NCBI GenBank assembly: GCA_016647705.1
Contig: CM028326.1
Span: forward strand, 47,755,285-47,819,284
Reading direction: 5' to 3'
DNA length: 64,000 nucleotides
Origin: Eucommia ulmoides
Lineage: Eukaryota; Streptophyta; Magnoliopsida; Garryales; Eucommiaceae
Below, piece after piece: positions 47,140 through 58,799 of the stretch (the first letter of the stretch is position 1; every line of letters begins with the position of its first letter). Below the pieces are notes generated by a model. The model was not told the origin of the DNA, ran no database searches, and was given only the letters and a program-made list of their open reading frames with translations. The position numbers and the translations under genes were made by a program.

Positions 47140-48497
47140 AAACAAACTCTCTCCCTTTGTTATCCCAAAAAGTAGGGAATGAAAACCAAAAACACTACTT
47201 TAGGCAAACATCATTATGCTTAGCCATACCTAAAACTCGGATGATTTTCACTAACTGATCTTCTGCTAAAGGTTTGATAAATTTGTCAGCAAACTGGTCG
47301 GAGATATCACTATACTCGATAATAACATCCATTTTCTGAATATGATCACGAATAAAATGATGTCTAATCTCTATGTGCTTAGTTCGTGAGTGTTGTTAGG
47401 ATTCTTACTTAGAAAAATAGCACTTTTATTATGACAATAGATTGGGACTTCCTCCATACATATACCAAAATCATTCAACTGTTACTTAATATATAAAATT
47501 TGAGCACAACAGTTACTAGTTGCCATATACTCAGCCTTAGTAGTAGATAAGGCTATAGAATTTTGTTTCTTGCTTGACCAATAAACCAATGCAGGTCCTA
47601 GTAAATGACAGGACCCACTTGTGCTTTTTCGCTCTACTTTGCAACCGGCAAAATCAGTGTCAGAGTAACTTATTAACTTAAAATCACTCCCTCTAAGATA
47701 CCATAATTCTAGGTTAATCGTCCCTTTTAAATATCAAATAATTCACTTAACCACAGTCAAGTGTGATTCTTTAGGACAAGACTGAAATCCAGCACATAAA
47801 CAAACGGTATACATAATGTCAGGTCTACTAGTATTTAAATACAACAAGCTACCAATCATACCTCGATACAAATTTTTATTTACGTTTTTTCCTGTATCGT
47901 CTTTGTCTATCTTTGTAGTTGTTTCCATGGGAGTTTTGTATTCTTTAGCACTATCCAAGCCATATTTTTTAGCAACTCCTTGGTGTATTTAGCTTGGTTT
48001 TTTAAGATCCCTTATTTGGTTTGCTTGATTTGCAACCTAAGGAAGAAATTCAATTCTCCCATCATGTTCATTTCAAATTCAACCTGCATTATCTTGGCAA
48101 ACTCTTAACAAAGATCCTCATTAGTAATCATCAACATACATTTGTATAAATAGGATATCAAAATCAATTTGCTTAATAAATAGCGTTATATCACTAAGAC
48201 CGCTTTGAAAACTATTTTCAATCAAATATCGACTAAGTCTCTCATACTAAGCTCTCAGAGCTTGTTTGAGTTCATACAAAGTCTTACGAAGTTTAAACAC
48301 GTGATCGAGAAATTTATCACTTCAAATCTTGGGGGTTGTTCCACATAAACTTCTTCTGCTAAGAAGTCATTCAAAATGCGCTCTTGACATCCATTTGATA
48401 TAGTTTAAAATTACGTAAGTATGCAAAAGCGAGTAGCATTCTAATAGCTTCTAATCTAGTTGTAGGTGCATAGGTTTCATCATAATCAATAATGTGC
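47140..48497 (-). pseudogene. Copia reverse transcriptase (C-terminal part) and RNase H of C3
   Basis: The minus strand from 48497 encodes IDYDETYAPTTRLEAIRMLL, then FAYLRNFKLYQMDVKSAF, the start of the copia RT catalytic core. A frameshift follows, then EEVYVEQPP-type sequence. Farther on, 47958-47743 encodes TPMETTTKIDKDD and YRGMIGSLLYLNTSRPDIMY, a hallmark between RT and RNase H in copia. RNase H remnants follow (SDTDFAGCKVERKSTSG- and AKFVDKFIKPL-type segments) down to about 47180. The central YVDD region (about 48100-48180) is present in eroded form. Multiple frameshifts. Confidence 0.78.
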
Positions 48498-49935
48498 AAG
48501 TTTTAAATTTCATCTAACCGGCCAAATGGTTTTTCCTCATCGGCCCCCAATCCTATCAAGTTCAAGAATAAAACACACCATGTGGTGTTCTAGAATTTTA
48601 ACATTTAATAATAGTAAGTGTCATTCTAGATCCTGCCAAAGTGTGTGTGCAAAAACTCAATTATACAAATAACCACCGATCGGATTAGATTATCCACCAA
48701 TAAAGCTCATGACTAAAACCAATGAGGTATAGGAAATCCATATGCCTAATAGGTTCCATTCTTCCCTAATGTAGGCTAAGAATTCAAAAAATCATTAGGA
48801 CTTGGTTCGGTTTTTGGAAAATGGCCAAGGGTATATCGGGAATAGAAAATAGGTTAACGTTATTAACTTAACAATACCCAAGGTACAACGCTTGGCTCTC
48901 ATCCACTCTTGTAACCCCAAATGTTAAAAACACAATCCTGAACAAACATTAAAGAACTTTGTACTCATTTGTCAAAAGAAACTAGAATAAAACTATATTT
49001 ATATAGTTTTTGTTTTTCAAACAATTATACCCCCAAACTTATTCGTTTCGTACAATTAAAGGGGTGTGTGAATACAATAGAAAAATGACAAGTGAGTACA
49101 CTAATACTAAACCAATAAAAAGTTCATCCCAAACCTAACTGATCACTTCAAGTAGCATAAACAAATGCTAACTTGATTTCACTCAATTTATGCCTTAGGC
49201 TCAGCGACAATGGTTTGGAAAAAAATTTAATTCACCAGGGTATTTTTTACATGTTCAGAATTGAAACGGCTTACAGGCTTCGACAAGATAACAAGGGATA
49301 AATGATATTACATGGTAAGTTTCAAAGGCTCAAGCAATCAAAATGAATGCCTAAATCATATCTCCTGAACTCTTCGCCTAGGATTTCGCCTCAAATTTCC
49401 CCCAAATCAACTTCTAGAATCCCTATTGTCATGAACTTGGCTAATAGATAATCGACGTCAAATCAATTGGATAGTTATACATTGAGTTTATGTTCTGGTG
49501 TAATTAGGAACCATAATAACTTTTACTAAAACGAGACGTTAAGCACACAAAACATTCATGAATGAGCATTACGCTCGACCTCAATAAACAATTAAGGGAC
49601 AGACTCGTCATCGGGTAATGGTCCAGATGAAGTACAAAACTCAGCACATGCACAACAACTAGATAAACAAACTAAACCTAAACAAACATGCATACATTGA
49701 AACAATAAAACATGAGTAACAACATAATAACATACTAAACGTGACCCCCGAACTTAAAATGGGCAATGTCCACAACGACCCAATCATTGTTCTCAACATT
49801 AGAAATAAAGCATACTGACGAAGGGGGTTTAGAACACATACCTGGGAGGCGAGACAAGCTCACCTCCAAATTAAGTCGGCGGTGACGGATCTAACTTATT
49901 TTTTAACTTGGGTTGCCTCCCAAGAAGCGCATGGT

Positions 49936-50930
49936 TTATTGTCCTCGGCCCGACATGGAGACGTACTCATCAAAGAGCTGCTTTCGCCCATAGTAACTGT
50001 CGTACAACACTACGTATGGGTCATGGTTGTTTACTCCCTCAAGCTTGGTGAGATTTGGCATTATATGGCCTGAACTTTTAACAAGATTCGGCTCCAAATT
50101 TGGTGCTTGGTTGGCATGAATGAACGGAGAAAATGGTGGTGGAGGACAATTGAGCCACATCGGATCCTCGTAGATGTAATCGTCTTGGATCAGTGGTGGA
50201 ATCAATTTTTGGATCTCAAGAGGTGAAGAATCACCATTGTCGATCCATGCTTGGGTTTTCTCCTTCTTAGCATAATTGTCAACAAATTCACCCAAACTTT
50301 TTCTGCTTATTTTCGGTTCCTCGCGGTGGATTTTACATAATATGGATTGTGAGTCTCTCAGTGCCACCATCTCTGACTCATCCTCAATCAAGCAGATAAG
50401 TTGATCGATTTACATTTGAAGAGACGTTATAATCACATCAATTTTGGCTCAAACTGTCTCAATTTTGTTAAGACGAACCTTGTGCTCATTGAGTCGGTCA
50501 TTTGTTTCCCTCCAAAATGCCTGGATCTTCCCTCATAAATTCAGTGAATATTTCTTCCAGGAAGGGAGAAGACTCAACGTATTGGTCCAGGGTGTCAATC
50601 CATGGTGCCAAAATGGTGGAATTACCCCCCAGGCTTTGGTAGCGTGTTGAATAATTCCAACAATGAAAATCATACTTGGCCATGGATTCCAACAATTAAT
50701 AGGCTCCGTCTACGGTTAGTTAGTCGAAAAAAGTGGTATTGTTTCCTCCTTCAACCCAATTTCTTGTTGTGGCTAGTAATCCATCGAGGAAGTTTAGTAG
50801 TTGACACTCCCTTGGGAAACGATGGTTTGGGAACCGGAACAACAACTCCTTGTATCAATCCCAAGCACAATAAAATGGCTCGAAATCTCGTTGAAAGAAA
50901 TACAAAAGTACTTGTTGATCTAACATCTTC
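49936..50930 (-). pseudogene. Short gag of G3
   Basis: Frames 50930-50700 (broken), 50695-50498 and 50391-49936 together parallel the G1 and G2 gags. The start LDQQVLLYFFQRDFEPFYCA matches G1. The C-terminal frame has ALRDSQS, EPKISRKSLGEFVDNYAKK, YEDPMWLNCPPPPFSPFIHA and PYVVLYDSYYGRKQLFDEY, then a stop just before the TTGGGAGGCAACCCA box. Thus the protein ends before any protease or zinc knuckle. Inactive through stops and shifts. Confidence 0.7.
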
Positions 50931-51063
50931 AAGTACCCGCAGAAAAAAAAAACTACAAACAAAATATTATAAACAAAATAAATGCCTAAATTAAAATCAA
51001 GTTACTTACTCACAATATCAACAACACTCTAAAAACTAATCCCCAGCAACAACGCTAAAAACT

Positions 51064-52293
51064 TGGTAGTGCATAGATACGTAGCTACTTTCACCGCAAG
51101 TGTACGTGTCAAGTTTTAGTATAGATGGAAAAGAGTAAGGGTTGTCGTATCCATAGGGATTGGTGTAGATTGTCGTTGAGTACCATAATTGTTATAAACT
51201 AACTTTATTTAGGTGATAAAAATTATAGTTTTTATAATTAATATACTAAACTAATTATCTAATTAAACTAATTAATCTAATATACTAATATAATGGTATG
51301 ATGTTTATGGGAAATTATTGTCTAGGGAGTAACTTCGTTCACTTAAACATGTTCATTTTAATCTAGTTTACATTAATAGAGTTCATCCTATCTGATAATC
51401 TCAGTATCGTAAACTTATTCACTATCTCTCCCGAGTGTAAAGTGAGTGAATATGTGACTTCGCGTCAACGCCGAAGTCTCCCTCGAGCATCTATACAACA
51501 CTTGGTCACATGAGTCTTGCCCCAACGTCACAGATTGCATACTTTCTAACTCTCTCCCGGGTTATTAGATCGTCGCCTTGTGTTTAAACCCTAGTCCGAA
51601 TCTGGGGTTACCTCTCCTGGGTGTTAAACCCCGTATTTTCAGTATATCATACAAGCAATAAAACATGGAATAACGGCAAACATAATCGGATAAACATGAA
51701 CAACCATTAACAAAACATAGATTTTACATAAACGATGTTTTCGTGAATTATATCAAGCCCTAGACAATATATGTTTAGCTACACATGTTCTTAACCCTAA
51801 ATACAACTAAATACAAGCTAAACATATATAAACATTCAACCAATCTAAGAGAGAGAGAGAAATAAGGAGACTAGCCGTTATCCGAAGATCCACCGCTAAA
51901 ACCGCTTCGAGAACACTTCCTCATTCTTCGCGTTGTGATCACCGCTGCAATGTTGTATAGGTCAATAGGATTTTTGGTGGTTGACCATTGCAGCGATAGA
52001 GCTCTCGACATATTGACCGCTACAGCGGTGGAGCTTCAGCAAACTCTCTGTATTTTTACTGCTGCAGTAGTGGATGTAGGATCTGAATTTGGCCTTTTTG
52101 CTCATTTTTTCCACGTTCTTCCACCACCTTACTCTGATATGATCATTTAAGGATCATTTTAGTCCCTTTTCCCCTAAACACCTGATTTGTAACAAAAAGA
52201 ATAAAAATGTATTAAACCAGATAAAAACATTATAAAAATACTCGAAAACTACCAAAATCGGCTTGGGAATAAATAGATAAATTGCACCTATCA
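51064..52293 (-). repeat. 5' LTR of G3
   Basis: 1,230 bp, plus-strand borders tggtagtgca and cacctatca. Dyads include ACCGCT-AC-AGCGGT (52016-52029). Confidence 0.78.
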
Positions 52294-52735
52294 ACTACAT
52301 ACAAGACTCTTCTTAGATAAGTTAGATATCAATTACATACTAGTATGCCCAAGTCTCCTATGCCATAACCAACTATTTTCAGATAAAGCATTTAAACAAG
52401 ATAAATTTTGAGAAGTAAAATCATTAAATGAACACATGTAAACATTCTCAAAACATGATGCAACTAATAAGATGCTACTATCATGTTTATTCTTAATTAT
52501 GCATCGATCATGATCAAACAAAACATTATCACCCTTGTCACATAATTGACTTATACTAAGAAAGTTATGTTTAGACCATCAACTAATAAAACGTCTTTAA
52601 TAACAATAGCACCATTACCGATATTACTTGTACCAATAATTTTACCCTTAGCGTTATCTCCAAATATCACATAAACTCCAACTTTAGGTGTAAAAGATAT
52701 AAATTTTGATTTATCTTATGTGATGTGCTGATAAG
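52294..52735 (-). pseudogene. Copia protease end and pre-integrase domain of C3
   Basis: The minus strand encodes, with one frameshift, a protease C-terminal part (GDNAKGKIIGTSNIGNGAI, DVLLVDGLN, FLSISQLCDKG) and then the pre-integrase zinc-finger start NSWLWHRRLGHTSM (about 52360-52330). This order is standard for copia polyproteins. The catalytic Asp of protease and the rest of integrase are absent. Confidence 0.75.
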
Positions 52736-52934
52736 AGATAGTCGGGGTGCATCCTCCTCGAGTAAAGGGTGTAAAAAAGTTAACCATGACCCCCTGAAAT
52801 TCCTATTACAACAGGGGTCGACCTATACAAATACAACCCTCGAATTAATAAGATGTTTATTCCTTTAGAAAGAAAGACAAATTAAGAAAATGTATTAATA
52901 ATAAACCCGGGCAGAATAAAGAAAAATAGAAGGA
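52736..52934. other. Junction sequence between C3 and a chromovirus
   Basis: About 200 bp that I cannot assign to either neighbour. It separates a truncated minus-strand copia from a truncated plus-strand gypsy pol. Confidence 0.3.
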
Positions 52935-55900
52935 TGATAATAAAGACCTATGATTTAGAGATAGCGACGGTGATCTTTGCCTTAAAGATCTAGAGATTTT
53001 ATCTTTACGGCGCAACATTTTCGGTTTTCTCGGATCATAAGAGTCTCAAATATTTGTTCACACAAAAGGACTTGAATTTAAGGTAAAGAAGATGGATAGA
53101 ATATATGGAGGATTATAATTTCACCTTACAATATCACCCTGGAAAGGCCAATGTGGTAGCAGATGCCCTAAGTCGAAATAATCAAGGCATTATGGCGAGT
53201 TTAGCTTTGGTAGATTAGAAGAAATCCGTAGTAATTGGATATTACAATCTTCAATACACCGAGAATCACAACCAAGCCTTCATCTACAACGCTATTGCTA
53301 CCCCCATCACTCTTGCAGGTCATTAAAGAGAATCAGTACCAAGACGATACACTTTATAAAATATGGAGTAAAATCTAGAATGGAGAATACTTTGAAGGAT
53401 GGGAGATTTGTCTGGATGGATCCTTCCATTTCAGAAAGAGAATAGTTGTTCCAAAAAATCAACAGCTAAAGCAAGCTATACTGGATGAAGCACACAAGAC
53501 CCGTTTCACCGTACATCCCGACAGTGACAAGATGTATCAAGATATGATGAGACAAAATTGGTGGAGTGGTATGAAAAATGATGTAGCTCAGTGTGTCACT
53601 CGATGTCTGACCTGTCAACAAGTTAAGGCTGAACATCAATAACCAAAGGGAAACTTACAACCACTACCTATCCCTGAGTGGAAGTAGGACCATGTCACTA
53701 TGGATTTTGTGATTGGATTTCCAAGAACTCTTGAAGGATTTGATGTTATATGGGTAATAGTGGATCGGTTAACAAAAGTAGCTCACTTCATATCGGTCAA
53801 GACAAACTATTCCTTCAAGGGGTTAAGCAAGCTCTATATAAATCGGATTTTGAAATTACACGGGGTTCCCCTATCAATCATTTCTGATCAAGATCCTCAA
53901 TTTACAAACAAGTTTTGGAAGAGCTTCTAGAAAGCCCTTGGTACATAGCTCCAGTTCAGCATTGCATTTCATCCTTAAACTGATGGACAATATGAGAGAG
54001 TAATTAAGATCTTGGAGGATATGTTGCGAGTGTGTATCTTGGACTTCAAGGATAGTTGGAGTGAGCATTTACCATTTATAAAATTCACTTATAATAATAG
54101 CTACCAGACTAGCATTGGCATGGAACCATATAAGGCACTCTATGGATTACCATATCGGTTTCCTACTTGTTGGGTAGAGGCAGATGAGCGGATTACTATT
54201 GGCCCAGATATGATTGAGGAGACCACATAAAAGATCAAGCTCATCCGAGAACAACTCAAGATAGCTCAAGATCGACAAAAGAGCTATGCGGACAAGAGAA
54301 GGACACCTTTGGAGTTTCAAGTAGGCGATTTCGTATTTCTGCGAGTAAAGCCTCGTAAGGGAATTTCTCGATTTGGTATGAAAGGAAAATTGGATTCGAG
54401 ATATATCGGACCCTTTGAAATTACAGGGAGAATTGGAGAGGTTGCCTATTGATAGGTGTGATCTACCTATATATTTCCAAACCGGTTTTGTTAGTTTTAG
54501 ATTATTTTTATAGAGTTTTTATTATGTTTTAATTAGTTTTTATTCATTTTTGATAAATCAGGTGTATGGGTGAAAAGGTATGAAATTGGAGCATAAACAA
54601 TTAATTCAGACCAAAAACGATCAGAGAACGGTGGAAAAACAAGCAAGGAGGCAAGATTCTGAAAAGAAGCCTACTGTTGCGGCAGTGAAAATGCAGAGAA
54701 GGCCCATTCTTACTGAATGTCCACTGCCGCAGCGATGAAAATATAGGATGGTCACCAATTCCACTGCCTTCTCCACCGCTATGGTGAACATTAAACCGAC
54801 ATACCCACCGCCGCGACGGTGACTTCTGCACCAAATTAGATATTTTTTTAGATATTTTGCCTATTTAAACCCCTCTTCTCTCCTTTCCTCTTACTCTCTT
54901 AGGAAATTAGAGCCCCTTAGAACATATCTAGAAGTAGGTTGAAAGGTTTTAGAGAGAGAGCTCGCATCCCGAAAGAGAAGAAGATGGCGAAGCGATCGTT
55001 GAATGGTTCTTAGTGACAAATCTTCGGACTAGGCCAAGTTCTTCGATTTCTTCCTTTATTTCTTTAACTTAGGAATCTGTGAGCATGTTTAGCTCGTGCT
55101 TTATTGTAAATACGGTTATGGCCGTTAGTTAAACATGGATTGTATAGGGATCAACAATATATTTATAAATATGTGATTCGTATGATTTCGGTGTTTTGTT
55201 TATGATTGTTCTTCCCTATTTTGAATGTGTTTATCGTATTGTTATGTTTATTATGCTTAGATAGATATATCGAGAATTTGGGGTTTGACACTCGGAAGAG
55301 GTAACCCCAGATTCGGACTAGGGTAAACAACCTGACAATCCAATAACCCGGGAGGGAGTCGGATTGTGGGCAATCGATGACGTTGGGGAAAGACTCACAT
55401 GACCTAGGGTCGTTAAAACATTGAGGGGGACTTCTTCATTGACATGAAGTCGCGTATTCCCTTGTCTTAGACTCGGGAAAGGTGGTGGGGTAGTTTACGA
55501 ACTGAGATTATCGATAGGGTAAACACAACACGACGATCTAATAACCTGGGAGGGAGTTGGATTGTGTGTAATAAATGACATTAGGGTGAGACTTATGTGA
55601 CCTAGGGTCGTTAAGATGTTGAGGGGGACTTCTTCGTTGACACGAAGTCGCGTATTCCCTCGTCTTACACTCGGGAAAGGTGGCGGGAGAGTTTACAAAC
55701 TGAGATTGTCAAATAGCTCGAACACCGTAAACGTAAGTCAAACGAGATCGAACACGTATTTGTAAACCAAGTTAATCCCTAGACAATTCTTTCTCCTAAA
55801 ACATCTCATTATATTAGTATAGATAATTTAGTTAATTAGTTTAGTTTAATATAAATTTTATATATTTTTTTAGCCTAGATAAAATTAGGTCATGACAATT

Positions 55901-56365
55901 ACGGTACTCGATAATAATGACAACCAATCCCTGTGGACACGATACCCGATCTTAAAGATCAGTTATACTAAAACTTTGACCTCGTACACTTGCGAGTAGT
56001 CAATATGCGAGCATGTAACAAATGCTCGTCGTACACCTATCGTTTAGCCTTGCCTTAGGAGTTATCACATGTGCATGACATATTTCATGTGTCTTTGGTA
56101 CGAAAGTACGAGCCAGACCCTTTTCACGTAATACAGTAGCAAGATATTCCGATCAAAAGAGATGTTTCATATAAGGAGATACCTCGGTAGATTCTGGGTT
56201 GAAAGGTAAAGTCCTTGCGGAAACGTGAGATATCTCTCGTGAAAGTGCTATGGCGTCATCACAAACAAGAAGAAACAACTTGGGAGCTAGAATTAAATAT
56301 GTGCGAGAAGTACCCGTACTTGTTTGACAATTAGGTATGTCTTGAATTTCGAGAGTGAAATTTAT
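52935..56365 (+). pseudogene. Chromovirus-type gypsy pol: RNase H, integrase, chromodomain-like tail
   Basis: 52945-53215: RNase H end ([49 protein letters not shown]) with two stops. 53490-53640: integrase HHCC finger (H near HKTRF, H in VHPDSDKM, C-x2-C in TRCLTCQQVK). 53697-54010: catalytic core with MDFVIGFPR, ISDQDPQFTNKFW and the Glu in YERVIKILEDMLR. 54330-54445: LDSRYIGPFEITGRIGEVAY, a GPY/F motif. The frame resumes after the solo LTR at 56041 with LSHVHDIFHVSLVRKYEPD, then a chromodomain-like end (ISLVKVLWRHHKQEETTWEL, EKYPYLFDN). That tail points to a chromovirus, perhaps Tekay. Many stops; RT and gag are missing. Confidence 0.85.
54450..56035 (+). repeat. Solo LTR, Athila-like, inside chromovirus pol
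   Basis: 1,586 bp, tgataggtg ... gtaca, flanked by perfect duplications cctat (54445-54449, 56036-56040). Excision in silico rejoins the reading frame IGEVAY|RLALP. It is the same subfamily as 30064-31887 but in plus orientation. Two copies of a ~230-bp block starting with a gtaaacaa/gtaaacacaa context lie at about 55320-55500 and 55515-55700. Dyads with CACCG-CCGCGA-CGGTG are near 54808. Confidence 0.9.
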
Positions 56366-56380
56366 CTAAGGGGGATAGAA

Positions 56381-58662
56381 TGTAATACCCCCAAAATTTA
56401 TCTTTCTGAGGATAATAATTTACCATTAAATACTCTTGGGGTAATTTTGATATATATCATGGAAATCTTGAGGTAAAAGATGAATATTTTATGATTTTGG
56501 GGGCACAAGTATAATTTTAGGGTTTGATGATAATATTATAAAGCATATGGGGGTGTTAGTGTAATTAGTATGAAAAAAAATCTTGCATAGTGATCTCATG
56601 TGTGGAAAACGTGAGAGAGAGAGCGAGAGGGATAAAGAAAAATCCCACTTGTAGTATTACTCTCAACCTTCATTAAAACTAAGGAAAAAAAACGAAGAAA
56701 AGAGAGAGAGAAAGAGAGAGAGAGAAGAGATCGTTCAAGAGAGAAAGAGAGAAGCAAGAAGGTCCCGGAAGATTTGGAGCAAGAAATTTGAGGAGATCCA
56801 TGGTGAAATTAAGATTTTGGGAAGATCAAGCTCACACTAGGTAAGTTTTAAAACCCTAGAAATTGTAATTGAAGTCTAGCATGATTTCTTATGGATCTAA
56901 GGGTTAAGATGTGAAACTAACCTATGAAAACTTGAATTTGTTATGTACAAGTTCTTTAGGTCGAATTTGACTTTAGATTTGGTGAAATAAACATGTATAA
57001 AAATCCAATTTTTATTTTCTTCATGAGATTTGGAATTTCAACCATGTTCTTTTGATTTTAGGAAATGAAATCTAAGGAAAATCATGATGTACATGAACAC
57101 TAGATTAATTAGAACGATTGTATGCTAGTTTAGGACAAACTCTAATCCTTAGAAGAGCCAAAAACATGGTATAAGAGCATTGGGTATCAAAAGAAACTAA
57201 AGAACCAAAATTTGGAAGTGAAAATTCTGTACTTCATTTTCCCGAGCTACCTATCTTTAAAAATTCATAACAATTCATAGAAAAATAAAAACAAAACATG
57301 AAACTTGCATAAAATGAAACTAGACTCAATGAGGACCATTTTGAGCTATTATATGATAAACTTTGGACCCGAAATGATGCTGAAACAGACCCTGAAAGTT
57401 GACTGAATGCAGTCCCGCAATGCTTTGCAACTTTGTTTGCTGAATTTTGAAAAATCATAACTAAATGTAGAAAAATCTAAATCTGGTGATTCAAAGTCCG
57501 TTTTAAATATTGGGATGTTTATTTTCATAGAAAAATATGAAAAGAACAGAAACAAATTTGTAACAGTGGTAAAACGAGTGAGTAAACTGATTGTTCACAG
57601 TAAATGACTCTCACAACGCACAATACTCCCTTAAGAAATATTAGGATATTAAGGGTATGCACATAAAGTGATGATATTAATAAAGAGGATGTTAAATTTT
57701 GCTTCTAGCATTTGGGTGAGTTGAAATTGGGCGACTCGAGATTTCTAGGTGGTCACTCGCATCTTGAGGTAGGGAATTCTATCCTTTCTCTTATGTGTTT
57801 CTGAGCATGCACTATATGTATGTATTCTCGTGTGTTTATTTGAAAAATGTGTTTTCAAATGAAATTGAGTTTGTGGTAAAAAGTTAAATTTTGTGCAAAT
57901 CTGGTATAATAAAGGAAATATATATTTGTGTGTTAAATATATATGGATGGTGGTATTGCAATGATATCATGTGAAGACCGAGGTTATTGGGTCACCTTGG
58001 AGTTGACCTTAGGTGCAAATCCCTAAACCCGTGCAGGAGATACTCCAGGTTATATAAGTATCTCACTGGATAGTATAGATTCTCAGTGGTACGGTTTGGT
58101 CACCAGGTGTCGTAGTAATACACTTGTTGTGTTTGTGTTTTTTTTTTAATTTTTTTTTTCTATTTGGATTTTATTTTAAGAGCGTGTTTTATTATGATGT
58201 GCGGATGTATTATATATTGTTTTGTTTATAAAAGTTCCAGCCAGGGTATTCCAGTTTACAAACTCATCATTTATTTTCTATAAAAAATAGAAAAATGTAA
58301 GAGAATGGATGGATTTTCCTACTGAGCATGTTGAGCTCACCTCTCTTTTTCCCCAATCCTCAGGTAGTGCAGAGGATAGTGAGCAGAAGCGAACTGTGGT
58401 CTAACATGCGCCATATCCAGTTCCTAACTTTATTGTAGTTGGATCGTTTTGGGTATTTTCTATCTCTATGGACCTACTTTTGTTTTAAGTATGGCATGTA
58501 CAAATGGGCCCTGTAGGGCCCGAACCTCTAGACTATTGGTTCATTCGTAAACTTTGATAATTTGTGTCTATTGATACTTCTAAGGGCTCTATAGATAATA
58601 TAGAGGTCCAACTCAACAATTTAGTTAGTTTTGTTTTCAAAAGTTTGACCACGGTGTTGTTA
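56381..58662 (+). repeat. 3' LTR of the chromovirus
   Basis: It starts TGTAATACCCCC right after a polypurine tract (aagggggatagaa, 56368-56380). The end is less sure; ccacggtgttgtta near 58662 fits a decayed GGTGTTACA terminus. Contents include GA-rich repeats (56610-56760) and tgagcatgttgagctcacctc (58323), which occurs widely in chromovirus LTRs. There is no complementary 5' LTR in the window. Confidence 0.65.
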
Positions 58663-58799
58663 AGTGTTTAATTAGTTAAAAACATCCGCTAGGCGTACTT
58701 AGTAACTCTAAAATAAATCGATACAAGAGAGGTACACACTTAGTAAAATTAGGAAATTAAATAAAATCAAGCATTAAGGAATAAGAAAAATCACAATAG

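Larger units (their letters stand above)
48498..52293 (-). mobile_element. Athila-like non-autonomous element G3, lacking its 3' LTR
   Basis: The 5' LTR is 52293-51064, followed by a decayed primer site (TAGCGTTGTTGCTGGGGA, about 51060-51040). Gag remnants lie at 50930-49936, the TTGGGAGGCAACCCA box at about 49909-49923, then non-coding sequence to 48498, where similarity to G2 ends before the 3' LTR. There is no pol. The end at 48498 abuts copia RT, and no duplication is visible. Confidence 0.75.
44472..52735 (-). mobile_element. Degraded copia element C3 with an internal rearrangement
   Basis: Minus strand: protease/pre-integrase remnant (52735-52294), an Athila-like fragment (52293-48498), the second half of RT plus RNase H (48497 to about 47140), 3' untranslated part with polypurine tract (next to 46821), and 3' LTR (46820-44472). 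Integrase and the first half of RT are missing, so the Athila-like piece sits in a deletion rather than a clean insertion. There is no 5' LTR in the window and no plant-transposon-domain gene between RNase H and the 3' LTR. Confidence 0.72.

Noticed and set aside
57234..57555. Minus-strand ORFs 57234-57458 and 57349-57555
   Set aside because: They lie inside the chromovirus 3' LTR and have no recognisable domain.
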